DNA of 64,000 nt, taken from NCBI RefSeq assembly GCF_004664715.2, contig NC_051072.1, positions 40,667,142 through 40,731,141 on the forward strand, read 5' to 3'. How positions within the stretch are numbered: the stretch's first letter is position 1; each line of letters starts with the position of its first letter. Origin of the DNA: Peromyscus leucopus. Lineage: Eukaryota > Chordata > Mammalia > Rodentia > Cricetidae. A program made the position numbers and the translations under genes. A model generated the notes under the pieces. It was not told the DNA's origin. It made no database searches and saw only the letters and a list, made by a program, of their open reading frames with translations. Positions 46,670-57,895 of this stretch are shown here, piece after piece.

Positions 46670-48170
46670 TTTATAAAAACGTATCAAATTTATTTCCACA
46701 TTTAGAATCATTTTTAGTAAGACCATTTGACAATTACCGTAACTTAAAATTCATTATCAGAAGTACAGAAAACATTAATAAGCAGTTAAATACTGTAGTG
46801 AATAAAGTTGCTGGACCATGCATGTAGAAAGCCATGTTTAATAGTCTCTAAGTCTGTTTTGCCACCGAAAGATCCCTGGCTTTGTACTCTTGCCATTTTA
46901 TTGCAGTTCCTGTCATCACTGTTATACCCATGAAAAATTTCCCAAATTTAAACCTTTATTGGTTTAGTAAAGTATGACTTCATAAATTTGAAATTTTAAT
47001 TTTCACTTTGATCCTGTATGAGTAAAAAGCAACAGGACATCGCTGCTATATTAGTTACAGACAGAATAAAAACAAAAGCAGTGTCTATGCAATCAGCAAA
47101 TTATCTGGTGACATGAACTATTTCACACTCCTAGTGATTGTAAGAAAACACGGAACCGAAGGTTTCAAAAGCACATGGCATCTTCACTGTTGGCTTTAAG
47201 TCATGTTCTTCTTCTTAGCAAACTCATTTAAGAAAATGACAGTGTACAAAAATTCTATCCATGGTCAAGACAATGAGAAACCTATATAAAAAGAAGAAAT
47301 GTCTGAATAATCACTAGCTGTGTTCATGGCTAAAGTCTTAAGAATGCAAATAGCCATAATCATTAATAAAATTTTCCTTTGAGAAAGTCAGTAATGCTTC
47401 CATTCCAAAAAATAAGCAATGATTTTAAAATAGTGATTAATATACTTTATCTCTTTTAAGCCAAAGTAAACTTTTCACCTCAGAAGATAATTCTTTTACA
47501 TTCCTAATTTCCTTTGTCCAGAGCTGAATCCTGTTTTAAACTACCATTTAAACAGGATTCACAGTCTAAAACCATTTTTCTCTACATGTTTTTTACCTGA
47601 GTACATTAAGCTCCAAAATGGCAAATGACTGTCAGTTTAAAGAATTTTCACTACAGGTTAAGCAGACAAAAATGCTTAGGACCAGTAATGTTTTATTTAT
47701 ATTTTTCAGATTTTAGAGTATTTCATAATACCTTGAGGATGGGATCCAAATCCAAACACAAGGTTAATTTATATTTCTCCTGGCTTGATGATAATTTTAT
47801 GGATTTTGAGCGCACCTGTATTTTGACTGCAACCCATCAGAAAATAGGGTGTTGAATTTTCCACTCTTGGCATGGTGTCTGAACACAGGTGTTAGATTTT
47901 ACAGTGCTTTGAGTTTTGAATCTTCACATTAGGTATGCTCCACCTGTATGGTAAATGCTAACTTAAATACCTGTCAGTGGGTTCCAGCAAGCTTCTATTT
48001 CCAAACCTAAAAGTTACTACAGTATTGAGGTCAGAACATGACTCTTCTATACAGTCAGATTTAATTTACTGTATAATACTATCATGAAATTGACTGGAAC
48101 GTTAGTGAGTCCTTCCAAAGCTGCAGAATTTCCCAGACAGTTTTTGTCCAGTTGCAGAGTCTGTTCACTT
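46670..48170 (-). other. Smim15: Probable Smim15 3' UTR
   Basis: About 1.5 kb downstream of the Smim15 stop is free of SINEs and has two - strand AATAAA hexamers, at 47697-47692 and 46694-46689. The second lies just beyond a B1 and would give a roughly 4-kb gene, comparable with the compact human locus. The stretch contains a stable hairpin (47526-47560, separate entry). The 3' end is inferred, and a shorter isoform ending near 47675 is equally possible. Confidence 0.5.
47526..47560 (-). repeat. Inverted repeat (hairpin) in probable Smim15 3' UTR
   Basis: The left arm GAATCCTGTTTTAAA and right arm TTTAAACAGGATTC pair over 14 bases with one bulged T. The loop is the six bases CTACCA at 47541-47546. 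The pairing is seen directly; any role in RNA is inference. Confidence 0.8.
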
Positions 48171-48395
48171 TCAGTCCTTTTTGAGTCGTTTAGCTTTTGC
48201 AATGTTTTCTTGACGTTTTTGTTTCTTCTTTTGCTCCTTCTCTCTGGCTTCAATCATCTTGGCCAGTTTCCAGGACAGTACAGCACTAGCTAGAAACAGT
48301 GGCGTAAGGGCCAAGATGACGGTCGTAAGGAAGCCATATGGGTCCTTTGCAGCCCACTCCACAACATACTCAGCCCACGCCTTTATATCAAGCAT
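48171..48395 (-). CDS. Smim15: Smim15, small integral membrane protein 15
   Basis: This 74-codon ORF encodes a single-pass membrane protein of unknown biochemical function. It starts [14 protein letters not shown], has a hydrophobic segment at about residues 21-41 ([10 protein letters not shown], then a proline, then LFLASAVLS), and ends in a highly charged predicted coiled coil at residues 43-74 rich in K, E and Q, finishing KRLKKD. It matches the human SMIM15 sequence as I recall it at nearly every position; I recall F rather than L at position 2. The start codon is the ATG at 48395. The in-frame upstream extension begins in intron and polypyrimidine tract ([10 protein letters not shown]) and is rejected. 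A splice acceptor CCCCAG lies at 48419-48414, 18 bases before the ATG. The whole coding sequence is in one exon, as in other mammals. It runs towards Ndufaf2. Confidence 0.96.
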
Positions 48396-49282
48396 CTTCC
48401 AGCAAGCAGGAAACTGGGGCTTGGAGAATGGAGGGAAGGAAAAAAAAAAAAAACAGAAGGCTATATGGTTAATCAAATCCTGAAAGTTAGAACACTTCCA
48501 ACTAAATCAGAATCCCATTATCATTCTGTTGTTTTTAAATATTAGTATTTTAATAGAGACTAATATCTCCATCTAGGAAAAAGTAGTTCAAATAGAGCAA
48601 CACAAATAGTCAATTTATAGACAGTGAAGACCAATTCATAGAAGGTAAAGCCCATTTGGACTGCGTCCTATGGACGCTCTCCATGCCTCTTAGGATACTC
48701 AAGACAAACAAGGAGCAGACATGCAAGGATCTGGAGTTTCATATGTTCATTTCAGGAAGGAGCCGAATCCCGTCATTTGTTGACATACCATTAGTACTGC
48801 TAAGTACTAATTAACAAAAGTACAAATCAAACTCACGTCTGATTTCTCAAGCCAGACCATAAGAAATTCTCTCAGGGAAAGGGGAAGTAGATGACTATTT
48901 CTAGAACATAGGTAAGGAAACCATGATGCTAAATCCACATTAATATGTCCAGCAAAAAATGACTACTAGGTTACAGGCTTTCAGTTTTGACAGCCCCTAA
49001 CTACAAAAACACAGTAAGAAATGTACCCATAAATAAGTGCTATGATTTGAGTTTTTTGGTTTTTTGTGAGTTGGTAAGAGGGTCGGTCATCTGGTAAAAA
49101 AGACGGTAGGACTTGAGAGGCATTTCCTATTTTGACCCAGTGGCAAACTGTGTTATTTCTATCAACCTGTATTCAATTACAGACTAAATTACAATACATG
49201 GAAAGGGAATGTTTATGTATATATACGGCTGTATATATATACACACATAAAATCTCAAGCTAGGATTTTTAAAAACATCTAC

Positions 49283-49404
49283 CTTATGCTGGAGTAGTGA
49301 TCTCTAATTTTTCCTCCGACTATCAGTGAGCCAGGCACAATTCAGATGACTGTTGCTTTTGACCATATACTTTGGAGGGGTTTTAATTCTACACAGTGGG
49401 TGAG
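49283..49404 (-). other. Smim15: Candidate non-coding 5' exon of Smim15
   Basis: On the - strand, a strong acceptor with a pyrimidine tract (CTTCTTTTTCAG, AG at 49406-49405) is followed by 122 bases and then a donor AAG|GTAGAT (GT at 49282-49281). The segment has no long open frame and lies between the CpG-island first exon and the coding exon, as a 5' UTR exon would. It is a splice-signal prediction only. Confidence 0.45.
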
Positions 49405-49734
49405 CTGAAAAAGAAGAAAATTAAGTCATTAACTACTGTAAAATTATGAATGGGAAAAAAATCTAAATTCTCATAAAACATAAATGACAAGTAAAAAACG
49501 TCTTTCTGTGATACGGTAGCCCTTTAACACCTATCCCTTCTGAATTCACAATTGTGAATGCCCTGAAATAAAGTACTAATTGCTAGAAACCAAGTATTTT
49601 ATGTAGCTTATTTGATTACTCTATTTTTAATTTGAATAGAAATTTAAAAAAACTATTTCCACTGACTTATAAAAAGACAAGTTTGTTCACTAACATGTTA
49701 GAGGACCATACCCATAGAGATCTTGAACCTTTCT

Positions 49735-49815
49735 TTGTCTATGTTGCTGGGGATCCAACCCAAGGCCTAGAGCATGCCAGGCAGGTGCTCCACTGATGAC
49801 CAACATCCCCCAGTC
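49735..49815 (-). repeat. ID SINE
   Basis: Reverse-oriented ID core: 'gctggggatccaacccaagg', 'cctagagcatgccaggcagg', 'tgctccactgatgaccaaca'. It lies in the proposed first Smim15 intron. Confidence 0.8.
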
Positions 49816-50628
49816 CAAAGCCTAAACCGTTGGTACTTAAGAGTATTCAGTTATTTGTTCGATTGTGTACATTTATTAAGTCAAACACTGTGCCTTGCTC
49901 TTTAAAGGTTCTGTGGTCCCTAGTACAGTTAGTGTACCTTATAGGAAAATAAAGGCTACCAAAATAATGGTACCCACAACTCTGTCACATCAAGAAAACT
50001 GCCACTGGTTTTAACTTTCACATTCCCAAGCTCCCTTCCTATCTGTATTAGAAATAATGCCTCTACTTTTTCAACACGTTAAACTGGCTTGAGACGTTAA
50101 CCATCCTGACCCATTTGGTAACATCCTCCTCGTCCAGCTGTAACCAGGTGGCAGGAAGGTCCAGGAAGGATCGATCTTTCTCCAACCCAGTAGAACACAC
50201 GTTTCAGCGAAAAGCAAGTAACTTTGCAAATAGAAAAACAGCGCGACCGACGGGCATGGTTTGGGGCAAAGTTACCGCCCACAGGCCACAGATCTTGCGG
50301 GCACCTCAGTCTCGGACCAAAACATCCTCGCCTCACTTTGGGGCCCACTCCTCCACCTCAAAAAGCCCGGGGGGACCCGGAGCCGCCCCTGGCGGCACTA
50401 TACCTACAGCCTGTCTCCTAACTTTCCCTCCTCAGGATTCCCCTTGCCCCGGGGCCACGTCCCCCGCCATCCCTCGGCCTCACAGGCACAGGGCCGTCTC
50501 CGAGCAAGCCGGGCAGGACGAGCCGGCCTGGAGCTCGGGAAGCCGGGGTGGCCCCCGCCACACGCCCGTCCAAGGCCGCCGCTGGGAACACGCACACCCC
50601 GGGGACTCCGGCTCCCATTTCCACTCAC

Positions 50629-50720
50629 CGCCCGGGCAGGAAGGAGGAAGGCGGAAGCCGCTCCGCTCGGGGTCCCGCCCACAGGCGGGGCGGGGCGGGG
50701 CGGGAGTGCGGAAGTCGCGG
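50629..50720 (-). other. Smim15: Probable Smim15 first exon (non-coding)
   Basis: A consensus donor (GGCG|GTGAGT, GT at 50628-50627) occurs on the - strand inside the CpG island. The expected transcription start is upstream of it, near the GC boxes at about 50686-50703. The 3' boundary rests on the donor; the 5' boundary is approximate. CpG-island start, non-coding first exon and TATA-less context fit a housekeeping promoter. Confidence 0.55.
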
Positions 50721-50734
50721 GCAGGCTTCCGGCG

Positions 50735-50794
50735 GCGCCATGGCTGGAGCGGGAGGGCGGGGCGGCGCGGGGCGGAGCTTCCGGGCGGCGGCAG
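50735..50794 (+). ncRNA. Candidate first exon of a divergent lncRNA (Smim15 antisense)
   Basis: A near-perfect donor, GGCGGCAG|GTGAGG, lies on the + strand at 50794/50795, just downstream of ETS motifs. Human has an annotated SMIM15-AS1 transcript leaving this promoter in the opposite direction, as I recall. The exon start is not defined by the sequence, and the short ATG-initiated frame at 50741 is not conserved-looking. I therefore call it non-coding and tentative. Confidence 0.45.
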
Positions 50795-51339
50795 GTGAGG
50801 CTGCGCGCAGGCTGCTGTGCGCTGCCCGGTGGGCGGCCGCGACCCGGCGTCCTCAGTGGGACCCTGGGGAAGGCGAGGCGACGGGGAGGGGGGCCGAACC
50901 GGTGGGGTGTTCGGACTGGGGACACTCGGCCCGAAGAGCTGCGGCGAGAGATGAGGTGGACCCCGCAGGCTTCTCGGAGCCTTCTCGCCGGCCATCGGGA
51001 AGGCTCATTCACATCTCAGCCCGTGCATTATGGTTGAACAATAGTTAAAGGTTCAGACAAAGCAGCAGCCGGGCCCGGGATGGGTCCCGTGAACCTTGTT
51101 ACCAGGGGGGGAAGTGCTGCCACGCTGTGGGAAAGAGGTTTTGTTGTTTTTTAATCTAAGAGCCTACCTTATTTCACAAAGGAAGGGGTCGATACTTGCC
51201 CAAAGTAAACTATCAATAATTAAACTGCCAGGGCATAGAGATTCCACAGAGGTACTTGTTCTTCCGATACATAAATAAAGGGCAGCAAAAGTCAACAAGC
51301 AGGAAGGGGTGCGTTAAATAGCTCTCCTAATCTACAGGA

Positions 51340-51560
51340 ACTGGAAGATTAGCTCTGGTTTGGTTGCTGCTCAAATTTTGTGATTGCTTGCCTGAACTGC
51401 TTGCTCTGTTTGACTGCCTCTGGCAAATGTTGCAAGACCTCCTCACTGTTGTGTGCCAAATAAAGCAAGTTTTTATTCCCGAGAGACCGAGTGTTCTCTT
51501 TGAGGAGCAAGCCGAGACATGTATGACTAGTTAAAGTATAACAACAGTAACCATTATTTA
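51340..51560 (+). repeat. Possible LTR fragment
   Basis: The stretch has 'gtgccaaataaagcaagttt' followed by 'cccgagagaccgagtgttct', a layout like the poly(A)/U5 part of a retroviral LTR. No second LTR or duplication was seen. The long - strand frame across it (51349-51747) is discussed in the rejected list. Confidence 0.3.
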
Positions 51561-52294
51561 CCAAGAAGCAGACTTTGGCAGATAATCTAAGGATCTGAAA
51601 CACTGCTCCTGGGTATATGCTAATGTTTGCATGTTGTATTGGCGGCAGCTGTTTTCTTATTCTTGTGTGAAAACCTGAAGGATGGCTTAGACCTGTTCTG
51701 AAGCCTAACTGGCCAGAAAAAGCAGACTCATAACTGGCTCGTATCAATGAAATTTTCAGTGGAATAGATGGTTTCTCACGAGTACTGCCTTCCAGTGTGC
51801 TTTATGTCAAGGTCCCAGGTTCCCCAGGAATCTTGGGGATGAAAAGGAAGCCCCTGAGGACTGAGGAGATTGTTCCCTGGCATATACATGCATAGTACAC
51901 ACACATACAAAGGAAAGAAAGAAGCAAGCCTCTTTGGCTGTTACCTATTGGAGACCTTATCTTCACCTCTAATTTTACAGATCTATCTTCTGGTGTATTA
52001 GGTAGGCTTGTGCAAATCCAAGAACAGCATAGAGGATGCCACAGAGTACAGCCTTACTGTGGTCTGCATTACCTTAACCAAAGATGATAAGTAAGATAGG
52101 CTCCCAAACCATGGACTGTTCAATGGATGAGGTGGAACTCATCACTATGAGCCTTTTCCTCCTGCATGTCTAGAAGGAATATATCTATAAGGAATCCTAG
52201 TTGACCTCCAGTTCCTTTGGGCCACTACAGATCAGTAGTCTGTATTTGACCAGTCCTCTGACTCCTTATCCTTTTTGAGAGGGAGGGAGTGGTA

Positions 52295-52410
52295 GTGGTT
52301 TTTGGGTTTTGTTTTGTTTTTGAGACAGGCTTGCTATGTATCCCAGGCTCACCTTGAACACCTAGATCCTTCTGGTGATGGGATTATAGGCATGCACCAA
52401 CACAGTTGTC
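52295..52410 (-). repeat. B1-like SINE
   Basis: 'Gtttttgagacaggcttgct', 'atcccaggctcaccttgaac' and 'gatgggattataggcatgca'. Confidence 0.8.
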
Positions 52411-53199
52411 CTCTTAACTTGGTTTTTATTCTCTCCCAAAAGTCATTCAAAAAAGCATTTCTAGATAACAAGTAGTTATCTAGTTCTGCCTTGTTTTTAA
52501 GAAGTAAACTTTAGCCAGGTGTGATAATTTACACCTATGACCCCCCAAGACTTGAGAGGTGAAGACTGGAAGGTGAGGCTCCTGTTCAGTATCTTCCTCA
52601 GCACCCAGTGAGTTTGAGAACGTGTCTCAGAGGAGGTAGGGTGTTAAGGTAGTTCCTATAGGTGACCAGACTAGGAAGAGCTGTGTGTTCAAGATTAAAA
52701 CGACACACCCACAAAAGGAACTCTGAAATGAAGGCAGGGCTGCACAGTGTTTGCTGTTACAGGAATCCTTAAAAACTGGAGGTTTGTTGTTCCGTTTTTC
52801 TCTTGAGAAGGTAATGCCTAGCCGACTCATCATTTGTTGGGTTTTTAGTCTTCTTACCTTTGTAAGTATAAAGTTAAATCTCGCTCTAACCATGTGAAAG
52901 GAGTGTGCCCTGAATAAGAGTCTACTGTAGTAATGTAATTATTTGCTCTGATTAAAAGGTGCTGAAAGGTCTCTCACCTGCACTTGGGCTTATTTCCCTA
53001 CAGTAACTCTTTACATATTCCACTTCTTTTGATGGAATTGTTTTTTATCTGTGAGACTTTATTTCATAACATTTTATTTTCTTTCCTTTGCTTTTCATCA
53101 AAACACAATGCAAATGGATTTGTTAGTAAGCATATTTGTAACTTTAAGAATTAATTGTGCTCATTATGTTTTGAAGGGCATACTAAAGAATAATAATTT

Positions 53200-53345
53200 T
53201 TAAACATCAGTTGAGTACTTTCTCTGTACCAAGTACTGAGGTCAGTGTTTCTCAAATACTGTCACTAATCCCGAGACTAAGTCACTTGTCAAAGGTTGTG
53301 TTCTTATACTGATCTTACAGATAAGGAATCAGTAAAGACAGGGTT
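53200..53345 (+). repeat. MIR SINE
   Basis: 'Gttgagtactttctctgtac', 'caagtactgaggtcagtg' and 'cttacagataaggaatcagt' follow MIR order. Confidence 0.55.
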
Positions 53346-54249
53346 CTAAACATGCCTCACCAAAATCCTTGTTCACTCCTCACGCTCAGAGACTTGGCAA
53401 AATTGCCTTGTTCACAAAGTGATGTTTTTTGAGTCTGTCATTGTTAACTGATAATAACTAAAATCCCTGACTTAACAATTGCCTACTGCCCAGATGGTGG
53501 CAGCATGTCTCAAAGAGCTAGTGTGTGCCGGGGAAGGCTTTCCCAGCCTTGCTGGAAGTGCGTGACCTTTCCGTCTCCACAGAGCCCTTCACTGCTATAG
53601 TTATCAGCCCCTGATTCATCCTGCCAAAGCCTCCTCTTCTGGGTAGATCACACTCTGGCAATTTCTTTTCACTAGTCTTATCTATGAAGTATCATAATCT
53701 GTCTAGAAAACTCATTAGGACCCATCCAGTGAGACAATTTTATTTCAGGTGTAGTTATTTTTTGACCATTATTTGATGTTATTGGGCAGAAGTACTGAAA
53801 GTGTTAATATTAGCTAATATTACTAAGAAACGTTTGCTTAAATTAGAAGGCGTGTCTTAAACACACACATTAGTAAAGGCACTTACGAAAAACAATTAGT
53901 GGTCAAAAGAAGAGCAAGAAACTCAATAGGTATTATATATGGGGCCAGGGAGACAGTCGAGGGTAATGATGCAGACAGTCAAGGCTGAGCTCCAGCCCTA
54001 GATTCCCAACTGATGGAAGGCCAGACATACAAAGTAATGTTTGTTGTTGTTGTTGTTAATTAAACCTTTAGTTAAAATTTTCTTGGAAGATTCCATTTGT
54101 GCCTTTGAAGGGAACTTCCAAAACAAGTGCTGCCTCCCCACAGATGACTGCCATACTGCTGGTTATGTACCGGCGATGCTCTTGGCTGGCCAGTGGCCAT
54201 GCCGGTGGAGGAGAGTGCTGGTTGGAAGAATCACAAGCCATGGTTACCT

Positions 54250-54420
54250 TTTTAGAGCTTTATTGGGGGGTTGGGGGAGAGAAGACAGACAGAAGGAGAG
54301 AGCAGAAAGAGAAGGCGGACGCACAGAGGGCTCGCCTGCCCGCCCGCCCGCTTTTTAGGCTGGGATGCTGACGCAGGCTGGTGACGTAATTAAGGACAGA
54401 ATCCTTACACATACCCCATC
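54250..54420. other. Unassigned GC-rich and purine-rich segment
   Basis: G-rich, AGA-rich and (GCCC)n sequence with 'tttattggggggttggggga' at the start. It may be an inverted LTR or other retroelement piece. I cannot place it, and the frames at 54041-54371 look like chance. Confidence 0.3.
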
Positions 54421-54527
54421 ACTTCTTCGCTTGCCACAGCTCTGGAGTCTGATATTTATTTTAACAGTGTATTGTCTTTTCCCACTAGAATGTAAACCAC
54501 AAAATTAGTTGCCTCAAAAATATGAAC

Positions 54528-54700
54528 ATCACCAGTCAGTGGTAGTGCACACCCTTGATCCCAGCACTTGGGAGGCAGAAGCAGGCAGATTTCTGTGAGT
54601 TCAAGGCCAGCCTGGTCTACAGAGCAGGTTCCAGGACAGCCAGGGCTACACAGAGAAACCCTGTCTGGAAAAACAAAAACAAGAAACAAAGCAAAACAAA
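54528..54700 (+). repeat. B1 SINE
   Basis: 'Gatcccagcacttgggaggc', 'gttcaaggccagcctggtct', 'gccagggctacacagagaaa', and a long A-rich tail. Confidence 0.93.
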
Positions 54701-54859
54701 TATAGATATGAACATCACTGTATTGTTTTTGCAGTCCTGGGTTGGAGGGTTGGACCCAGGTATGTGACACATGCCAGGCAAGTACCTAGACTTATGTGTG
54801 ACCTATATCCTTAGCCCTTAGTAATTCAAGGTTTTTGTTCCTGTGTTTGTTTGAAACAA

Positions 54860-55245
54860 GCTATTTTAGTTTTTGTTCTGTTGATATAAAGAGAAACCAT
54901 GACCAAAGCAAATTACAAAAGGAAGCATTTGGTTGGAGGCTTGCTTACTATTTGAGGGGGTGGTTACTTCACAATCATGGCAGGAACCTGGCTGCAGGCA
55001 GGCAGAGTGCTGGAGACGTAGCTGAGAGCTCACATCAGAATCACAAGTTGCAGGCTATGATAATAAGTTAGACTAGGCCTGGCTGAGCTTTTGAAGCCCC
55101 AGAGCCTACCCCCAGCGACACATTTCCTTCAATGAGGCCAGGCCTCTTAATCCTTCCTAAAGAGCCCATCTACTGGGAACCAAATATTTAAATATATGAG
55201 CCTGTGGGGGCTGTTCTTATTCACATCATCACACAGAGTATTGAT
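54860..55245 (-). mobile_element. Rodent medium-length interspersed repeat (diverged copy)
   Basis: 'Gaaaccatgaccaaagcaaa', 'tggcaggaacctggctgcag', 'acacatttccttcaatgagg' and 'gcctgtgggggctgttctta' follow the order of the 17500-17828 family with many changes. Confidence 0.65.
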
Positions 55246-55954
55246 AAGTTGGCCATCCTAATCTTGCACTTGGGGTTGTTTTAAATAGTTGATTTCAGGG
55301 TGTAATGTTACTCAAATAACTGGTAGTGTTGGAACAAATTTAATAAATTAAATCCTGGGTATTTGTGAAGGTTGTGTTAAAGTGCTGAGGGTTGGAAGAC
55401 TTTGAAAGCAATAAGAGATGCCCGAGGAAGGGTGTTATGTATAAAACTTAATAAAGCTGTTTGTAGATCAATAAATACATTGTGGCTATATCTCATTAAT
55501 GAAAGAAATGTAGTTGCTTAATGCTTTCCAAGTATGTAAAATTATCTACAGGAAGGAAAGTAGTGATTCATCATTTTCATTGATAAGATAAAAAGAATTA
55601 GTTCTAGACTGTAGGTGCTAAGATTTAAGATAAAAGCAGCTAGACCAGAGATCTAAATGGAGATATTGATAATGGGATGAGGATGTATATGCAGACTAGA
55701 TGCCCTTTCTAGATATTTTTTAGCCTTACATTCTCAGTGCAGATAGCAAAAGAAACAGATAGCAGGTGCCATTCTTGATCCCTTGCCTGCCTGGACCATT
55801 TCCATGTATTTTGAACCAGTTGAGGGAGGGAGATTGATGTTTTGTTTTGTCTTTTTTCAGTCAGTACAGGTGATTGTATGTTGCTGCTTTGAGCCATTCA
55901 TAGACTTTTGTTAACATAATACTGAAAAGTGGATGCCTGCTGTTTTTTGGGGTT

Positions 55955-56090
55955 TTTTTTGGGGGGGGTTGTTTTTTTTGTTTTTTGTGGGGATTTTTTT
56001 TGGTTTTTTCGAGGCAGGGTTTCTCTGTGTAGCTTTGCGCCTTTCCTGGATCTCGCTTTGTAGACCAGGCTGGCCTCGAACTCTGCTGTT
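55955..56090 (-). repeat. 5'-truncated B1 SINE
   Basis: A T/G-rich tail, 'ttttcgaggcagggtttctc' and 'tagaccaggctggcctcgaa'. CTGCTGTTTTT occurs on both sides (55937 and 56084), a probable target duplication. Confidence 0.88.
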
Positions 56091-57794
56091 TTTAACACTT
56101 CATAATGTTTAATTTCCAGAATGCCTTGCATATGCACATGTAAGCAAACAATTTCCTGTAGTTGGAGGACACCCTTTAGGATAAGTATAATGTTCTAGTA
56201 AATCCCTGCAATTCTGTGGGCTGTAATCCTGATAAAGCCTGAGAGACCTCAAGCTTTCTTCCTCAATCTTGATGCTCAGATATTAGGTCTAGCCTTTACA
56301 TGAGTCAACTGGGTTGCTATGTCAAGGTGCCTTTTCATTTCTCTGTGGATTTTCCTGGTCACCAAACAGAAACTGCTCTCCCATTGGGAAAACCAATCCA
56401 TGTATTAGAAACCTTTGATGTAAAGCCATTTATAGGAGCCCTGGCGTCATCTCCTTCACCATGTAGCTTTTGAACTTTAAACTTCTGCTTATAAGCACAT
56501 AGCTTAAATATCAATTTTTTAAAATAGCTTTACTTTTTGAGTGCTGCTATCAGGGACATTTTAAAGTCCCATTTAAGATTTTTTGGAATGTGATTATAAG
56601 AAAAGTTTTTGAAGACTGCTCTTTGATAGAATTGTGCCTCGTTGATTTGTCAAGATACTTGAGCCAAATTTGAAATTCATATTGAGCATTCATCCTAACT
56701 TCAAATGTCCTAAGCGCATACTCTACCAGTGATCAACGCATTGAGCCTCCACATTTCTTTTTTAGAATGTTTTTTCTTAGAATAGGCATCCTGCGTAACG
56801 TTTGTTCATATAGTAAGGCAACATAAGTCCTTTGTTAAGTAAGGGGCAGGGGTATAGGTTAGCTTTAAGTGGTGTGAAATTCCATACTTTACAGAAACCC
56901 CTGATGTGTAACAACTAGTTACTTGCTATTCAAACTCTTCCATTGATCCTAATTTTTTTCAATCTTGTATTATAACCCTTAAGAACCACTTGTTCAAATT
57001 CTGAACTAAAGAACTGAGGAATCATAACTGCCTCCCAATATCTAATTCTGAAAGCCAGTCTGTGTCCTTAGCACCCCTCCCCCAGTGTGAAGCATATATT
57101 TGGAATCTAGTTATAAAAGTAAAGAAACATTGAATGGTGCAGGCTAGACCATTACTTGCAGACAAACATCCTGGTCCCAAATTCCTTCTTTGCTCAGTTC
57201 ACATTTTAAGCTTTGGGACCTCCCAACTTAAAGTGAAAGAGTCTGGATTGAGAAACTCCATTTGCATGTGTTGTGTGTGTCCTCTTGGCGAATTATAAGT
57301 AGTACTATGATTTTTCTGGAGGCTATGAATTTGGAATTCTACATTATTTTAGATTTTCAACTTTTAATTCTGTACCTTTCTATTTTTAATGTTAGTTTTT
57401 TCCTGTGTTATACATAATACACAATAGTATCTGCCTTCAGACATATCAGTGCTCTTGAAATTATCTTTTCATGTCTGCTTTTGAATATCCTGTTGTAAGA
57501 TTATATTTTAACTATAGGATTATATTGTTAATAAATACAGTTGCTTAAGTATCTGATTTAATATTTCAGCTTATATTTGTTCTCCTGTGGAGCAATGAAA
57601 TAAAATATTTCTGTACCTTGGTTCCCATATCCATAAAACAATAGTAGCAATGCCTATTTTCTGTAAAATAATTAATAAGTAAACAAACCCTTTTTACAAT
57701 AAAGAAATATTGCATTCCATAGAATTCCATTTGTGTGTTGGTTGTTGGATGCTTACACTGATCATTAAAGAGTTGATATTTACTGAAGTCGTCA

Positions 57795-57895
57795 TTCAAT
57801 CTGATGCATGCCTATAAACCCAGCACTTGGGAGGTAGAAACAGGGTCAGGAGTTCAAGGCTAAAGACCCTATCTCAAAACACGAAAGTCCTCTGT
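57795..57895 (+). repeat. B1-related SINE fragment
   Basis: 'Atgcctataaacccagcact', 'tgggaggtagaaacagggtc' and 'ggagttcaaggctaaagacc'. Confidence 0.65.

Larger units (their letters stand above)
50250..50960. promoter_or_regulatory. CpG island with bidirectional promoter
   Basis: This is the only extended CpG-rich block in the window. It contains repeated GC boxes (GGGGCGGGG around 50686-50703) and ETS-type sites: GCGGAAGT at 50708-50715, CTTCCGG at 50726-50732 and CTTCCGG at 50778-50784. No TATA box is visible. Strong donors point outward on both strands: - strand GT at 50628 and + strand GT at 50795. This is the standard layout of a divergent housekeeping promoter. The long overlapping frames in this block on both strands are a consequence of high GC content, not genes. 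Confidence 0.85.

Noticed and set aside
48396..48476. 27-residue N-terminal extension of Smim15
   Set aside because: It translates the polypyrimidine tract and splice acceptor, and the known protein starts at the downstream ATG.
50115..51048. Long overlapping frames on both strands (up to 258 residues)
   Set aside because: They lie in a CpG island where GC-rich sequence lacks stop codons, are Pro/Arg/Gly-rich without any domain, and overlap each other on both strands.
51349..51747. 132-residue - strand frame ending in KQSKQFRQAITKFEQQPNQS
   Set aside because: It looks protein-like at its C-terminus, but I recognise no family. It starts without promoter or splice context, and the + strand carries an LTR-like AATAAA block. 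A protein search would decide; any vertebrate match above background would reopen it as a pseudogene.
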